Origin: CAZDKK01 sp964603725
GTDB lineage: Bacteria > Eisenbacteria > RBG-16-71-46 > CAIMUX01 > WJJG01
DNA: 64,000 nt
Direction of reading: 5' to 3'
Assembly (NCBI GenBank): GCA_964603725.1
Contig: CAZRWW010000019.1
Location: 10,443-74,442 of the forward strand
The notes under the pieces were generated by a model. It saw only the letters and a program-made list of their open reading frames with translations, searched no databases and had not been told where the DNA came from. Position 1 is the first letter of the stretch. Each line of letters opens with the position of its first letter. A program made the translations under genes and the position numbers. Below are positions 26,811 to 36,675 of this stretch, piece by piece.

Positions 26811-27012
26811 ATCCGCTTGGCTCCGCCCGAGTACGTCATCCTCCGGAAACTGCAATACGTCCGGGAGGGACGTTTCCCCGAAGCACCTCCGCGATATCGA
26901 GCGCATGTTGGTCGGGCTCGGCGATCAGTGGGATCGGACGACGCTCCGGGCAATGGTTCGCCGCTACTGCTTTGCGGAGGAGCATGAAGCGACTCTGGCC
27001 TTGGAGGAGTAG
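26811..27012 (+). pseudogene. Decayed AbiEii/nucleotidyltransferase-like fragment with a frameshift
   Basis: Two pieces in different frames read as one protein: first PPEYVILRKLQYVREGRF, then, after a one-base shift near 26877, KHLRDIERMLVGLGDQWDR through ALALEE and a TAG at 27010-27012. The pattern (PEDVILxKLxWyreG followed by SEKHLRDI) is the C-terminal half of small nucleotidyltransferase-like proteins related to AbiEii. The N-terminal half is missing, where the IS200-like transposase begins. A disabled remnant is the best reading. Confidence 0.6.
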
Positions 27013-27081
27013 GGGCTGAGCTGGCCCGCGGGGAGTGGGACCTGGCTGCCGAGATCGGCGGGGGGAGATGTAGGCCGAGTC

Positions 27082-29331
27082 CTACCGCCCTCGCTCCGCC
27101 TCCACCCGCCTCAGGATCTCCAGATTCTGCTGCACGGCGGGATCCCCGGGCCGTAGCTCGAGCGCCCGATTTAGGTAGCTGCGCGCCTGATCCAGCCTGC
27201 CGATCTGCCCGTTGAGCGCGCCGAGGCGCAGGGGGATTAGGTAGTTCTTCTTGTCGAGCGCAAGCGCCCGCTCGAGCGCGGCGACCGCCTCGGGGAGTCG
27301 GCCCTGAGACCGCTCGATCTCGGCCAGCAGCACCAGCGGCTCCGCGCTCCGCGGATCGGCCCGCAACGCTTCCTCGACCTCCGCCCGAGCCTGGTCGAAC
27401 GCCCCCGTGCGGGCGAGCGCACCGATCAGCAGCAGCCGCGGCTGCGCGGCGCGCGGGTCGAGAGCCACGACCTGGCGCAGCGCCTCGGCCGCCTCTGCCG
27501 GCTGCCCGGCGCGATCGAGCAGCAGCCCCAGCGCCAGCGCCGGGGCCTTCTCATCGGGCGTGATACGCGACATGCCACGCAAGGCGTTCACGGCTTGGGT
27601 GAGCTCGTCGGCGGAGGCGCTGGTGACGAAAGCGTCGATCGACTCGAGCGACCGCATGCTCGGGTCGAACCGGCTGCCGAAACGCTGCAGGACATCCTCG
27701 TTCTCAGGGACTCGCCGCGCGTAGACGACGGCGTTCTCGCCGAAGAAGACGCACGCCCACTCGGGATCGCCTCTGAGCCGAGCATGCAGCCCCCGCGATC
27801 CGCCCGCACCGGTCGCGGCGCCCTCGTCGTAGCTCACGATCGCCGCAGAGATGTCGTACTTGGCGACGGCCTCGTCCCAGCCGGCGCCGGTGTCCAGCAT
27901 GTTCCGGTACTCCCGCAGGAAGCCCGGCGGGAAGACCTCGAGGCGCCCGTCGATGTAGACCTGCTTCTCGGGCCACAGCTCGTAGATCATGTACGAGCCG
28001 AAGCTCATCATGTTGAACACCCGGCCCGGGAGCCTTGACTCCTTGATGAAGCGCATGGCGCCGGCCGGGTAGGTGCTCGGGTCGATTCCGAGTCCGAGGC
28101 GCAGGTTCGGGGACGAGCCCATCGGGATCCCGTAGCGCGCGATCCCGAAGCCGGCCGCGAGCGACAGCGCGACCAACGAGAGTGATGCGGCGAGAGCCGC
28201 GGCCTTCTTGCGCCCCAACCACGCCCCGTGAGCCGCCAGGAATGCCGGGACCAGTGGCGCGAACTCCCCGACGCCACGCAGAAAACGCACACCCATGATC
28301 GCAAAGACCGCGGTGGGGAGAAGCAAAGCCAGCTGCAAATCCCGCCGCGCCGCACCCGCGAAGACCGCGATCGCAGCGGCGGCTGCGACGAAGGCGTACA
28401 CGAACAGCGCCCCGCGATAAGCCGGGTGAGCGATGCTGCGCAGCTCGACGATGATATCGGTGAACTCCTGGCGACCGGCGAGCTGGAACGGATAGAGGAG
28501 CGCGTGAACGTGGTTGGGGTTGATCAAGGTGACGAGGACGAGGGCGGCGAAGGTGCACGCGCGCCCCTGCCATCCCGGCAGCCACAGGACATCCCATGGC
28601 TGGCGCTTCGCCCCGCGGCGGGCGTCTATCCCTGCCGGCGACGGCACCGATGCGTCACCGCGGCCGGTCCTGCGGAGATGTTCGGCCGCAGTCGCGCCAA
28701 CCCAATAGAGCCCGACCAACACGAACCCCTGTACAAGTCCCGAATGCAGGTTCGCCCAGAGCCAGAACAAGGGCAGAAGCCACAACCGCCACTTCTTCTC
28801 GCCGCGCGTCGCGTCGAGCTGCAGCAGGAACAGCGTGACGCCCAGGAAGAACATGGTCAGCAGATGCGGCCGCGCGAGGGCGCGCACGCCGATCATGGGG
28901 GCCGCCAGGAGCACGCCGAGCGCGGCGGCCGGCAGGCGAGCACGGCGCTCGCCGGCCGAGGATCCCGCCAGGCCCGCCAGGGCGCCGAACACGAGCGCGC
29001 CGGCCGCGAGCAGCGCCCTGAAGAACGATAGCAGGTCGAACCCTCCGAGGCGGTGCAGCCAGTAGAAGAGCACCTCGGAAAGCCACTCGTGCGTGATCCA
29101 CGGTCGGCCGGTGGCGGTGTAGCTGAAGACATCCGCGTGGGGCACGCGACCTTCTTCGAGGATCATCTGCCCCGCGCGGATGTGCCACCAGATGTCGAGG
29201 TCGAAGTCGGGGAAGAGTGCGAAAAGCCCCGCCACGAGGAGCGTGCCGATCAGCGCCGCGTGGAGCAAGGCCGATCCGGGGGCGCCTGTCCCCGCGCTGC
29301 CGGTCGAATCCGCGCCTTGCTTGCCCCGCAT
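27082..29331 (-). CDS. Polytopic membrane protein with C-terminal TPR domain
   Basis: 749 aa. Residues about 25-430 hold many transmembrane helices; the first periplasmic loop has DFDLDIWWHIRAGQMILEEG and TGRPWITHEWLSEVLFY, the pattern of a GT-C-like family seen in uncultured bacteria. The remaining part is soluble and ends in TPR-like repeats (ALALGLLLDRAGQPAEAAEALRQ, LLIGALARTGAFDQARAEVEEAL, ALALDKKNYLIPLRLGALN). A lipid-linked sugar transferase is possible, but no catalytic Asp pair was assigned. Divergent neighbours give no clue. Confidence 0.75.
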   Translation of the reverse strand: MRGKQGADSTGSAGTGAPGSALLHAALIGTLLVAGLFALFPDFDLDIWWHIRAGQMILEEGRVPHADVFSYTATGRPWITHEWLSEVLFYWLHRLGGFDLLSFFRALLAAGALVFGALAGLAGSSAGERRARLPAAALGVLLAAPMIGVRALARPHLLTMFFLGVTLFLLQLDATRGEKKWRLWLLPLFWLWANLHSGLVQGFVLVGLYWVGATAAEHLRRTGRGDASVPSPAGIDARRGAKRQPWDVLWLPGWQGRACTFAALVLVTLINPNHVHALLYPFQLAGRQEFTDIIVELRSIAHPAYRGALFVYAFVAAAAAIAVFAGAARRDLQLALLLPTAVFAIMGVRFLRGVGEFAPLVPAFLAAHGAWLGRKKAAALAASLSLVALSLAAGFGIARYGIPMGSSPNLRLGLGIDPSTYPAGAMRFIKESRLPGRVFNMMSFGSYMIYELWPEKQVYIDGRLEVFPPGFLREYRNMLDTGAGWDEAVAKYDISAAIVSYDEGAATGAGGSRGLHARLRGDPEWACVFFGENAVVYARRVPENEDVLQRFGSRFDPSMRSLESIDAFVTSASADELTQAVNALRGMSRITPDEKAPALALGLLLDRAGQPAEAAEALRQVVALDPRAAQPRLLLIGALARTGAFDQARAEVEEALRADPRSAEPLVLLAEIERSQGRLPEAVAALERALALDKKNYLIPLRLGALNGQIGRLDQARSYLNRALELRPGDPAVQQNLEILRRVEAERGR

Positions 29332-29485
29332 GGGCCCATGCTAGCCGATGCGCCATCCGGATGCCAGACGACGCAGCGGGCCGGACGCAGCGGGCCGGAC
29401 GCACCAGCCGCGCTGCGCCGGCCAAGAGATGCGCCCGGCACCGCGCTGCGCCGGGCGCATTGTCACGCCGCGCTGGCCGCGAGCG

Positions 29486-31330
29486 CTACCTCAGCACGAC
29501 CGTGGTCCCGCGCGCCAGCGGTCGGCCGCGGTGCGTGAGGACATAGAGGTACATCCCTCCGGCCACTCGATGTCCCGCCGCATCCCGCCCATCCCAGATC
29601 GCCTGGCTCTCGCCCGGGCCGAGATCGCCGAGCCCCAGCCGCCGCACCACCCGCCCGCCTGCGTCGCAGATCACGAGATCCGCGGCGACCACGGGAGCGG
29701 TCGTGATCATCCGGATCACGGTCTGCAACGTGAATGGGCTCGGCGCGCTCGACAGCCGGATGTTGCCCTGGGCCGCCGCCTCGAAGCCGACCGGACCCGC
29801 GCCGCCGGGCGTGTCGCCGGGCGTGCTGCCGGGCATGACACCGGGCGTGCCGCCGATCGCGACCGCGGCCGGGTCCACGCCAATGGTTCCGTCCGGATTG
29901 AGGTTCTGGCCGTAGACATCGAACGAGCCGCCGCGGTCGTCTTCCCAAGTGGCGATCGCCATTTCTGAGGGCGTGGAGATCATCGACAGGCGCCCCTTGT
30001 CGCTGACCAGGCTCGCGATCGTCTTGATCGGCTCGGCCCACACCGCCGCCCCCGCGGCGTCGACGCGCATCGCGCGCACCACGTCGGCCGTGGATGAGCC
30101 GGAGGGGGCCTCGAGCCAGATGACCATCGCGCCGTCGGCGCAGGGGGTGCTGCGGTACATCGTCTTGTACACCGTGCTGAGCGGCAGGTACATGAGGCCC
30201 TGGTCGCCCCACAGACGCGCGCCCGTCGCTGACAGGCGCTGGCCCCACAGGCCCCAGCTCGTCTGCCCCGGATTGCGTTCGTCCCAGAAGACGAAGCACT
30301 CGCCGGTCGCGGGGTGATAGGACACGGTCGGCGCGATGTGGTTGCGGGTGGCATCGAGGGTCGGTTTGACGCCGTTGTGGCCGAAGATCTCGGTGCCGAG
30401 AGCGTCCAGATGCTGGACACGAACCGTGTGCAAACTGGTCTCAGAGGCGTTCCAGGTCGAAACCAGCCCACCTTCGCCATCCGAGATGATCGCCGGGCGG
30501 AAGCCGAGCGGCACCGCGGTCTGATCGTACATGGACACGACACTCGGCCAGATGGCCGTTCCATCCGGCGCAAAGCGCTGCACGTACAAGTGGCGCGGGC
30601 TCATATACATCGAGATGTCCCGCACCCAGCATACGATGACGCCGCCGTCCAACGACGGCGCCAGGCACGGGAAGGAGGGCGACTCGCCAGGATTGCCGGC
30701 GATGCGCAGACCGCCCGCCGGGTAGCGCGGAACGCCGGCGGGGCTCAGGCGCTGCATGTAGATCGCGCCGTCCCCCGAGTACGGGAACCACGACCAGGCC
30801 ACGACGACATCCCCGTCACCAGCCACCGTGACGCCGGGGCTCATTTCATCCCCGGCGACGATGGAGAGCGCGACGCCGTCGGGTCCCCACAAGAACTCGC
30901 CCGCGGGGCTGATCTTGTACGCGTAGACGTTGAGGCCCGCACCCGCGCGTTCGTCCGAGAAGACGAAGATGGCGTTGTCATCGGCGTCGACGGCGAGGTC
31001 CCAGCCGAACAGGGCGCTGTTCTGCGGGTGATTGCTGATCAGGATGCCGTTGTGCGGCCACTGCTCGTTGCCGAGGGGATCGAGACGCTGCAGGTAGGCG
31101 CAGTAGTTGCCCGAGGTGGGGTCGAACCAGCCCACGTAGCAGCCGCCGTCGGAGGTGGCGGCGGGGATCGGATCGGTCTCCCAGCCTGAACGCTCGGCGA
31201 TCGGGAGGTTGATCGCCGGGTCGCCGGGCCATAAGGCGAAAGCGGGGCAGCACAGCGCCGAGACGATGAACGCGAAGCTGAAGCCTGCGACGAACGCAGC
31301 GGCCGAGGTGGACCGAGACGCGCGTGACAT
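29486..31330 (-). CDS. Secreted repeat protein with FlgD-like C-terminal domain
   Basis: 614 aa. It has a signal peptide (residues about 10-33, ending SALCCPAFA) and then repeated blades of the form W(P)xG..LS...G, DGGV(I)VxW.D, LxRLDPxGxxxW, suggesting a beta-propeller. The C-terminal 85 residues (SSAPSPFTLQTVIRMI...GPGESQAIWDGRDAAGHRVAGGMYLYVL) match the FlgD Ig-like module common on secreted proteins of FCB-related candidate phyla, where it may act in sorting or anchoring. An exported or cell-surface role is inferred; the ligand is unknown. Confidence 0.8.
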   Translation of the reverse strand: MSRASRSTSAAAFVAGFSFAFIVSALCCPAFALWPGDPAINLPIAERSGWETDPIPAATSDGGCYVGWFDPTSGNYCAYLQRLDPLGNEQWPHNGILISNHPQNSALFGWDLAVDADDNAIFVFSDERAGAGLNVYAYKISPAGEFLWGPDGVALSIVAGDEMSPGVTVAGDGDVVVAWSWFPYSGDGAIYMQRLSPAGVPRYPAGGLRIAGNPGESPSFPCLAPSLDGGVIVCWVRDISMYMSPRHLYVQRFAPDGTAIWPSVVSMYDQTAVPLGFRPAIISDGEGGLVSTWNASETSLHTVRVQHLDALGTEIFGHNGVKPTLDATRNHIAPTVSYHPATGECFVFWDERNPGQTSWGLWGQRLSATGARLWGDQGLMYLPLSTVYKTMYRSTPCADGAMVIWLEAPSGSSTADVVRAMRVDAAGAAVWAEPIKTIASLVSDKGRLSMISTPSEMAIATWEDDRGGSFDVYGQNLNPDGTIGVDPAAVAIGGTPGVMPGSTPGDTPGGAGPVGFEAAAQGNIRLSSAPSPFTLQTVIRMITTAPVVAADLVICDAGGRVVRRLGLGDLGPGESQAIWDGRDAAGHRVAGGMYLYVLTHRGRPLARGTTVVLR

Positions 31331-31535
31331 GTCGTCCTCCTTCTCTGAGCGGCCAGAGGTGTGGCTCCCGGCGGGCGAACCCGAGGGGATTGCATCCGGA
31401 CCCCACTATTGTAATCCCGCGCGGTCATCCGGAGCGATCGCAATGGGGGTGCGGGCAGCAGGCACAGACGCCGTCGCCTCCGCGCGGGGCGACGGGTCCG
31501 AGCGGACCGCCGCTGCCGGGGCTTGGCGCTTGCGG

Positions 31536-32885
31536 TCACGCCTCCTGCATCAGGCAGCGCCCCCACTGCGGCAGGATCTCCTCGTAGCGCGCGACGGCCC
31601 GGCCGGTCCGCTCGCGATGCGATGCGAGGACCCCGGCGAGGAGGACGGCGGGGCATTCCTGGTAGCGCGGGCGAGGGTTGGCGGCTCGCATCCGGACCAG
31701 GATCGCGTCGATCTCCTCGTCCCGGATGTTGCCGAAGGAGACGTGCAGGAACGGACACGGCTGAACCTCGCCGGCGCTGTTGATGGCGAGATAGCTCACC
31801 CCGCCCATGAGACAGCCGAACGCGGCGGGTCGCTCGAGGAGCGCCGGATACGCGACCGGCGGATGGTTGCGATAGGCCCGCGAGCGATTCGCCTCCATGA
31901 AGAAGGCCCGCGCGCGCTCCCGATGCTCGTCGGTCAGGAGGCGGGAGCCCTTGCCCGGGGCGTAGCGTCCGCACGGCTTCGGTTCAAGCAGATGGATGGC
32001 GCCCACGCGCAACTGGCGCGCCAGATCCAGGTACTTGTACAGACCGCGCTCCTCGAGCAGCTCCGGGGAGAGGCAGAGGTTCGTGTAGGTGAAGACCCCT
32101 GCGTCGGTGAAGGCGTCGAGGGCCGCGACGGCGGCCACGAACGCGCCCGGGGTCCCGCGAAAGCGGTCGTGGCGCGGGGCATCGGGGAAGTCGAGCCCGA
32201 CGCCCGCCGCCACCAGGCCGCCCGCCGCGAGCTCGCGCGCCCGCGCGGGCGTCACCCCGGCGCCGGAGGTGTGCAAGTGCAGGTCGCTGAGGCGGGCGTC
32301 ATGAGCGCGCAGAACCGCCAGGAGGCAATCGTAGCGCAGCATCGGCTCGCCGCCCGTGAGCACGATCACGCTCGTCCCGAGCTGCTCCAGGCGGCGCGTC
32401 ACCGCCACCCAGCGCGCGACATCCATCGTCTCGGCGGCGCAGCGATTGTCGGCGTCGTAGCAGTGCTCGCAGCGGTAGCCGCACCGGCGCGTGACGGCGA
32501 GGAAGGCGGTATCGAGATGGCGCCGGTGGGCGACAACCTCGGGCCTGAGGTTGACCCCGCCCGCGGCGATCATCCGGTCGAACGCGGGCGAGGGCCAACG
32601 CGGCGTGCCCAGCCCGGCTCCGTAGAAGTGGTAGCGGCCCAGGCGGGTGACGCGCCGGCTGGGCAGGACGGTTCGATCGGCCAGCGCGCGCAGCGCCCCC
32701 AAGCGGAAGTGGGGATAGTCCCCGCGCCGCGCGGCATACCCGAGGGCGGCCAGGAGGAGCCGCGCCGCCTGCAGCGCCAGAGCGGCGCCGGCCGGATACG
32801 TCGGACCGCGGCGCTCGCGGCCCGACGCCGCCCGGGTCCGTCGCATCGCCATGCGCCCCTCGACCTCGGCCCATCGGATCGCCAT
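31536..32885 (-). CDS. Radical SAM protein with SPASM-like C-terminus
   Basis: 449 aa from ATG 32885 (GGAGGAGG upstream). The 4Fe-4S cluster motif is C-x3-C-x2-C in TRRCGYRCEHCYDA, and VLTGGEPMLRYD follows as the SAM-binding strand. Further Cys residues near the C-terminus (GCLMGGVSYLAINSAGEVQPCPFLH, ECPAV, RCLMQEA) resemble a SPASM or twitch domain that binds auxiliary clusters. Such proteins modify peptides or mature enzymes. About 125 residues precede the cluster domain and have no recognised fold. No precursor peptide gene was found next to it, so the substrate is open. Confidence 0.85.
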   Translation of the reverse strand: MAIRWAEVEGRMAMRRTRAASGRERRGPTYPAGAALALQAARLLLAALGYAARRGDYPHFRLGALRALADRTVLPSRRVTRLGRYHFYGAGLGTPRWPSPAFDRMIAAGGVNLRPEVVAHRRHLDTAFLAVTRRCGYRCEHCYDADNRCAAETMDVARWVAVTRRLEQLGTSVIVLTGGEPMLRYDCLLAVLRAHDARLSDLHLHTSGAGVTPARARELAAGGLVAAGVGLDFPDAPRHDRFRGTPGAFVAAVAALDAFTDAGVFTYTNLCLSPELLEERGLYKYLDLARQLRVGAIHLLEPKPCGRYAPGKGSRLLTDEHRERARAFFMEANRSRAYRNHPPVAYPALLERPAAFGCLMGGVSYLAINSAGEVQPCPFLHVSFGNIRDEEIDAILVRMRAANPRPRYQECPAVLLAGVLASHRERTGRAVARYEEILPQWGRCLMQEA

Positions 32886-32913
32886 GCGCCCTCCTCCGCG
32901 TCGCCGGCCGGGA

Positions 32914-35490
32914 TCAGTCCGCCGCCCGCGCCGCGGCGTACTCCAGCCGCCGGTTGATGAACTCGATCGCGTAGGCGCTGAAGGCCCCGGGCTCCTTCTC
33001 CAGCCGGAGCAGCAGCGCGATCTGGGGCCAAGCCGAGCTCCGAACGTGACTCGTGTAGTAGCCGGTGCAGAGCATCGCGTAGGACCGCTCCTCTTCCGGC
33101 GGGCCGGGCGGCGCCGCGAACGCCAGCTCGGCCTCGTCGCCCTGCTCCAGCCGGTAGTAGGCGCCGTCGACGGCGGCGAGATCCGCCCGAACGTCGCGTC
33201 CGGCGCGGTCGACCGCGGAGCGCATCGCGAGCGGGGTGACGCTCACGGGAAGATCCGGCGTGAAGTCGACCTGTACGCGGTCCACCATCCAGAGACCGGG
33301 CGACGACTCGAGGCGGACCCGCAGCTCGCCCGGCTCGGCCTGCGTCAGATCGAGCGGAACGACCACGGACCGCGCCACCGCGGGCCCCGCGAAGGGCAGG
33401 TGGTCGACCGCCCTCCACTCCGTGCCGTTCCAGAGGTCGACGCGCAGACCGGCCTCCCGTCGCACGAACTCGTCGAATTCCTTGCGCGGGCCGGGAAAGA
33501 TGCGCAGCTCGGCGTACCAGAGGTCGAGCGCCCAGCCGCACAGACTGAGGAGCTGGCGCTCCACCTCGACGAGCCAGGACGTGTTGCGGACCGTGCAGAC
33601 CAGCTTGGCGTGGTCCGCTCCGGCAGGGCGCGGGAACCGAAGCACCAGGCCGTCGCGCAAGGCGTCCGGATCGTGGGGGTCGCGGCCAGCCGGGTTGCTG
33701 ATCCAGTAGCGGTTGTCCCGGGCGGCGACCAGGTCCGTGACGGCGCGCTCGCCGTAGTCGGCGGCGGCGGACGGCGCCTGTGCGGAGCGGATCGTGTGGA
33801 ACCGGCCCGGGGCGGAGGGGAGGACCTCCGCGCCCCGCGGGTGGTCGATCGCGATCACTTCCAGGTTCTCGACGAACTGCGTCTCGGGCAGTTGGTTCGC
33901 GAGCTTCAGCCGGCAGATGCCGTCGACGGCCGCGAGACGCTCCAGCCGGCAGCAGTCGGTCGCCTGCCGCGCGCGCATGATCGCGCCGGAGAACGCCTCG
34001 GCGTCGAGGACGAAGCGGCGGCCGTCGAAGCTGTAGAGGTACGGGCAGGAGCCGACCTCCACCGACTGTATCGTCGTGGCCGTCATACCGCGCGTGTCCC
34101 TCACTTCGAGCCGGATCGTGAACGTTGCCTTGGCCCCATACTGGTGGGCCGCGGTCTTCGTCAACGAGTAGTCGGTATCCCAGCGACCGTCGTCCTCCCA
34201 GTCCCAGCGCACCAGCAGCGCAGCGACCGGATCCTCGCGATCCGCGCTGCACGAGGCGTCGACCTCGAAGAGCGTGCCCCCGCCCCCCGAATCCGGAGAC
34301 ACGACGAAGCAGGCGTAAGGCGGCGTGTCACCCCACCACTCGGTCCGCGCCAGCCGCAGGCCGAGGAAGCCGTCATGGGCCTCCGGACTGCCGGAGCCGC
34401 GACTCGCCGAGCGGCAGGCGGAGGCAGGGGCGTCCGCGCCGCCGCCGCGCGTGACGCGCGCGTAGCCGCTGGAAGGGCCGACAGGATCCGTCGCGGACGG
34501 CCCGTAGCCCGAGCCGTACCAGTCCCAACACCACTCGCGGACATTCCCGTGCATGTCGTAGAGACCCCATGCGTTCGGGACCCTGGTCGCGACATCGTAT
34601 GTGCACGAGCCGGAGTTCCCGCAGTACCACCCGACGTGCGACAGGTATGGATCGAACTCGCAGCCGCAGGCAGCCAGCGGCCCGGTGCAGACGGCGGTCG
34701 AGCTGCCGGCGCGGGCGGCGTACTCCCACTCCGCCTCGGTCAGCAGTCGGTACCCGTCGGCGTTCTGATCCCAGGTCACCGTCCCCGAGGTGAGGTGATG
34801 GCCGGTGTGGCTGAGGGCCTCGATCCCATAGGCGGGGGCCAGTCCCTCTCGTAGGGAGCGCCGGTTGCAGTAGGCGATCGCGTCGAGCCAGGTCACCCGC
34901 TCGACCGGCAGGTTCCAGCCCCTGAAGCGGGAGTCGTTCCAGCCCATCACGGACCGCCACTGCGCCTGCGTGACCTCGGTAATCGACACGCGGAAGGCGC
35001 GGGTCAGCGCCACCCCGTGGTGCTCCTCGTCCCCCGAGCGACAGGCCTCGTCCGTGGGGCTGCCCATCATGAAGGCGTTCGGCTGGACGAGGACGAAGAC
35101 CTCGGGCGGCAGGGAATCTCCGGCCACCGTCACCGTGTGCGTCACGGCGGCGAGCCGCCGGAGCGGGGCCCGCACCTGGAGGGTGATCCTCTTGGTCCCC
35201 ACCGTCTCAAACTGGTGACTGGCCGTCATCGTGGTGGAATAGTCCGTGTCCCACGCGCCGTCGTCCTCCCAGTCCCAGCGGACCTGAAGCTCCCCGGCCG
35301 GGTCCTCCTCGCTGACTGCGCACGAGGCGTCGAGCTCGAAGATCGTCTCCACCGTGCCGGAATCCGGGGTCACGGCGAAGCAGGCCGTTGGGGGCCCGAA
35401 CACCGGTTGATGCGTCTCCTCGCTGCACCCGGCGATGGCGGCCGCCAGGATCCCGACCGTGGCCAACCACAAGAGCTGGTTGCGGCTCAT
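32914..35490 (-). CDS. Lipoprotein: PKD, SUMF/FGE-like domain, PKD, novel C-terminal domain
   Basis: 858 aa from ATG 35490 (GGAGG upstream), giving a clean lipoprotein signal with lipobox AIAGC22. Then a PKD-like domain (ACFAVTPDSGTVETIFELDASC... VRWDWEDDGAWDTDYS), a formylglycine-enzyme-like domain (FMMGSPTDEACRSGDEEHH, TWLDAIAYCNRRS, YRLLTEAEWEYAARAG, NVREWCWDWYG), a second PKD (VSPDSGGGGTLFEVDASC), and about 310 residues without recognised fold. In the FGE active-site region only the second Cys is kept (GGGADAPASACRS), so formylglycine formation is unlikely. It may bind ligand outside the cell. Confidence 0.82.
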   Translation of the reverse strand: MSRNQLLWLATVGILAAAIAGCSEETHQPVFGPPTACFAVTPDSGTVETIFELDASCAVSEEDPAGELQVRWDWEDDGAWDTDYSTTMTASHQFETVGTKRITLQVRAPLRRLAAVTHTVTVAGDSLPPEVFVLVQPNAFMMGSPTDEACRSGDEEHHGVALTRAFRVSITEVTQAQWRSVMGWNDSRFRGWNLPVERVTWLDAIAYCNRRSLREGLAPAYGIEALSHTGHHLTSGTVTWDQNADGYRLLTEAEWEYAARAGSSTAVCTGPLAACGCEFDPYLSHVGWYCGNSGSCTYDVATRVPNAWGLYDMHGNVREWCWDWYGSGYGPSATDPVGPSSGYARVTRGGGADAPASACRSASRGSGSPEAHDGFLGLRLARTEWWGDTPPYACFVVSPDSGGGGTLFEVDASCSADREDPVAALLVRWDWEDDGRWDTDYSLTKTAAHQYGAKATFTIRLEVRDTRGMTATTIQSVEVGSCPYLYSFDGRRFVLDAEAFSGAIMRARQATDCCRLERLAAVDGICRLKLANQLPETQFVENLEVIAIDHPRGAEVLPSAPGRFHTIRSAQAPSAAADYGERAVTDLVAARDNRYWISNPAGRDPHDPDALRDGLVLRFPRPAGADHAKLVCTVRNTSWLVEVERQLLSLCGWALDLWYAELRIFPGPRKEFDEFVRREAGLRVDLWNGTEWRAVDHLPFAGPAVARSVVVPLDLTQAEPGELRVRLESSPGLWMVDRVQVDFTPDLPVSVTPLAMRSAVDRAGRDVRADLAAVDGAYYRLEQGDEAELAFAAPPGPPEEERSYAMLCTGYYTSHVRSSAWPQIALLLRLEKEPGAFSAYAIEFINRRLEYAAARAAD

Positions 35491-35736
35491 GGCTCGCTCC
35501 TCCCTTCCGACATGGACGGTCACTCGAGCGGTTGTCGCCGGGCCGCGACCCGGCGGCCGCATGTCGGGGGTCAAGAGGCGTGCCAGAATCGGATTCCGCC
35601 AGGCGGGCCGGCGGAAGGGAAACCGGGGAAGGAAGATGCCGCGGGGGCGCGCGACGGGCGGCGCGGGGCCGCGCGGGGCCGCGCCCGCCCGCATGTCCAC
35701 GCGCTCAGACGCGCCAGTATGCGCGCGTGGACACGC

Positions 35737-36675
35737 TCACAGGGTCCGCGCCATCTCGTGCTGCCGGATCGTCGGCGCGAAGCCGTTCGCCCGGAGGAAG
35801 TCCAGAGTCGGCTGCGCCGAAGCGTCGACGTTGATGATCGAGAGGTCGCGGTCGCCGGCCACTTGCGCCCGGACCGACCGCAGCAGCCGCGCGCCCACGC
35901 CGCGCCGGCGCCATTCCGGGGCGACGGCGAGCTGCAAGATGCGGCCCGAGCTCGGGACCAGAACCACGTAGCCGACACACTCGCCGCGGTGGAAAGCGCC
36001 CAGGGTCGTGCAGCGCCACGCCAGCCGCGCGACCGACCCCGGCGAGTTCTGCCACGACGGATGCCAATCCCAGAACGCCTGCCACGCCTCCCAGGCGGGG
36101 TCGCGCACCTCCTCGACGCGCAGAGGCAGCGCGTCGCCGGCTGCGGCGGGCCCCGGCCCACTGGGCGCAGGCGACGGCTGCCCCGCCGCGGGCCCCGGCC
36201 CATCGGCCGCGGCCGGCTGCCCGAGGGACACGGCCGAGCGCTTGAAGCAGATCAGCTCTCGGGTCGGCGCAAAGCCGAGCTCGCGGTACGCCTTGATGGC
36301 CGGCTCGTTCTCGTTGATCACCTCAAGCACGCAGCGCCTGACGCCGCTCTCCTTGAGCCGGGGTACAGCGAAGCGAAACATCTCGCCGGCGACCCCGCGC
36401 CCTCGGTGCGCGGGCACGACCCCGGTCCCGGCGTCGTAGGCGGTGAGCAGGCCTTGCCAGACGTCGACGCCGTTCAGGAGCAGGCCCACCATCTCTTCCC
36501 CCACGAAGGCGCCGACCGAGAGATCCAGCCGCACCGCGGTGCCGCTGAGGTGGCTGGCGAGCTGCTCCTCGCTGAGCTGGAGCGTCACGAAGTAGTCGGC
36601 GAACGCCTGGTTGAACGCCGCGCGCAGCCGCGGCATATCCGCGGGCGAGAGGAAGCGATAGTCCGTCAATCCCAT
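35737..36675 (-). CDS. Tandem GNAT acetyltransferase
   Basis: 312 aa from ATG 36675. Two GNAT domains are joined by a Pro/Ala/Gly linker (about residues 150-190). The first has an acetyl-CoA loop VVPAHRGRGVAGEMF and the closing LEVINENEPAIKAYRELGF. The second has LAVAPEWRRRGVGARLL and INVDASAQPTLDFLRANGF. Both look intact, so two acyl-CoA sites are possible; often one has become structural. The acceptor is unknown. Confidence 0.85.
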   Translation of the reverse strand: MGLTDYRFLSPADMPRLRAAFNQAFADYFVTLQLSEEQLASHLSGTAVRLDLSVGAFVGEEMVGLLLNGVDVWQGLLTAYDAGTGVVPAHRGRGVAGEMFRFAVPRLKESGVRRCVLEVINENEPAIKAYRELGFAPTRELICFKRSAVSLGQPAAADGPGPAAGQPSPAPSGPGPAAAGDALPLRVEEVRDPAWEAWQAFWDWHPSWQNSPGSVARLAWRCTTLGAFHRGECVGYVVLVPSSGRILQLAVAPEWRRRGVGARLLRSVRAQVAGDRDLSIINVDASAQPTLDFLRANGFAPTIRQHEMARTL

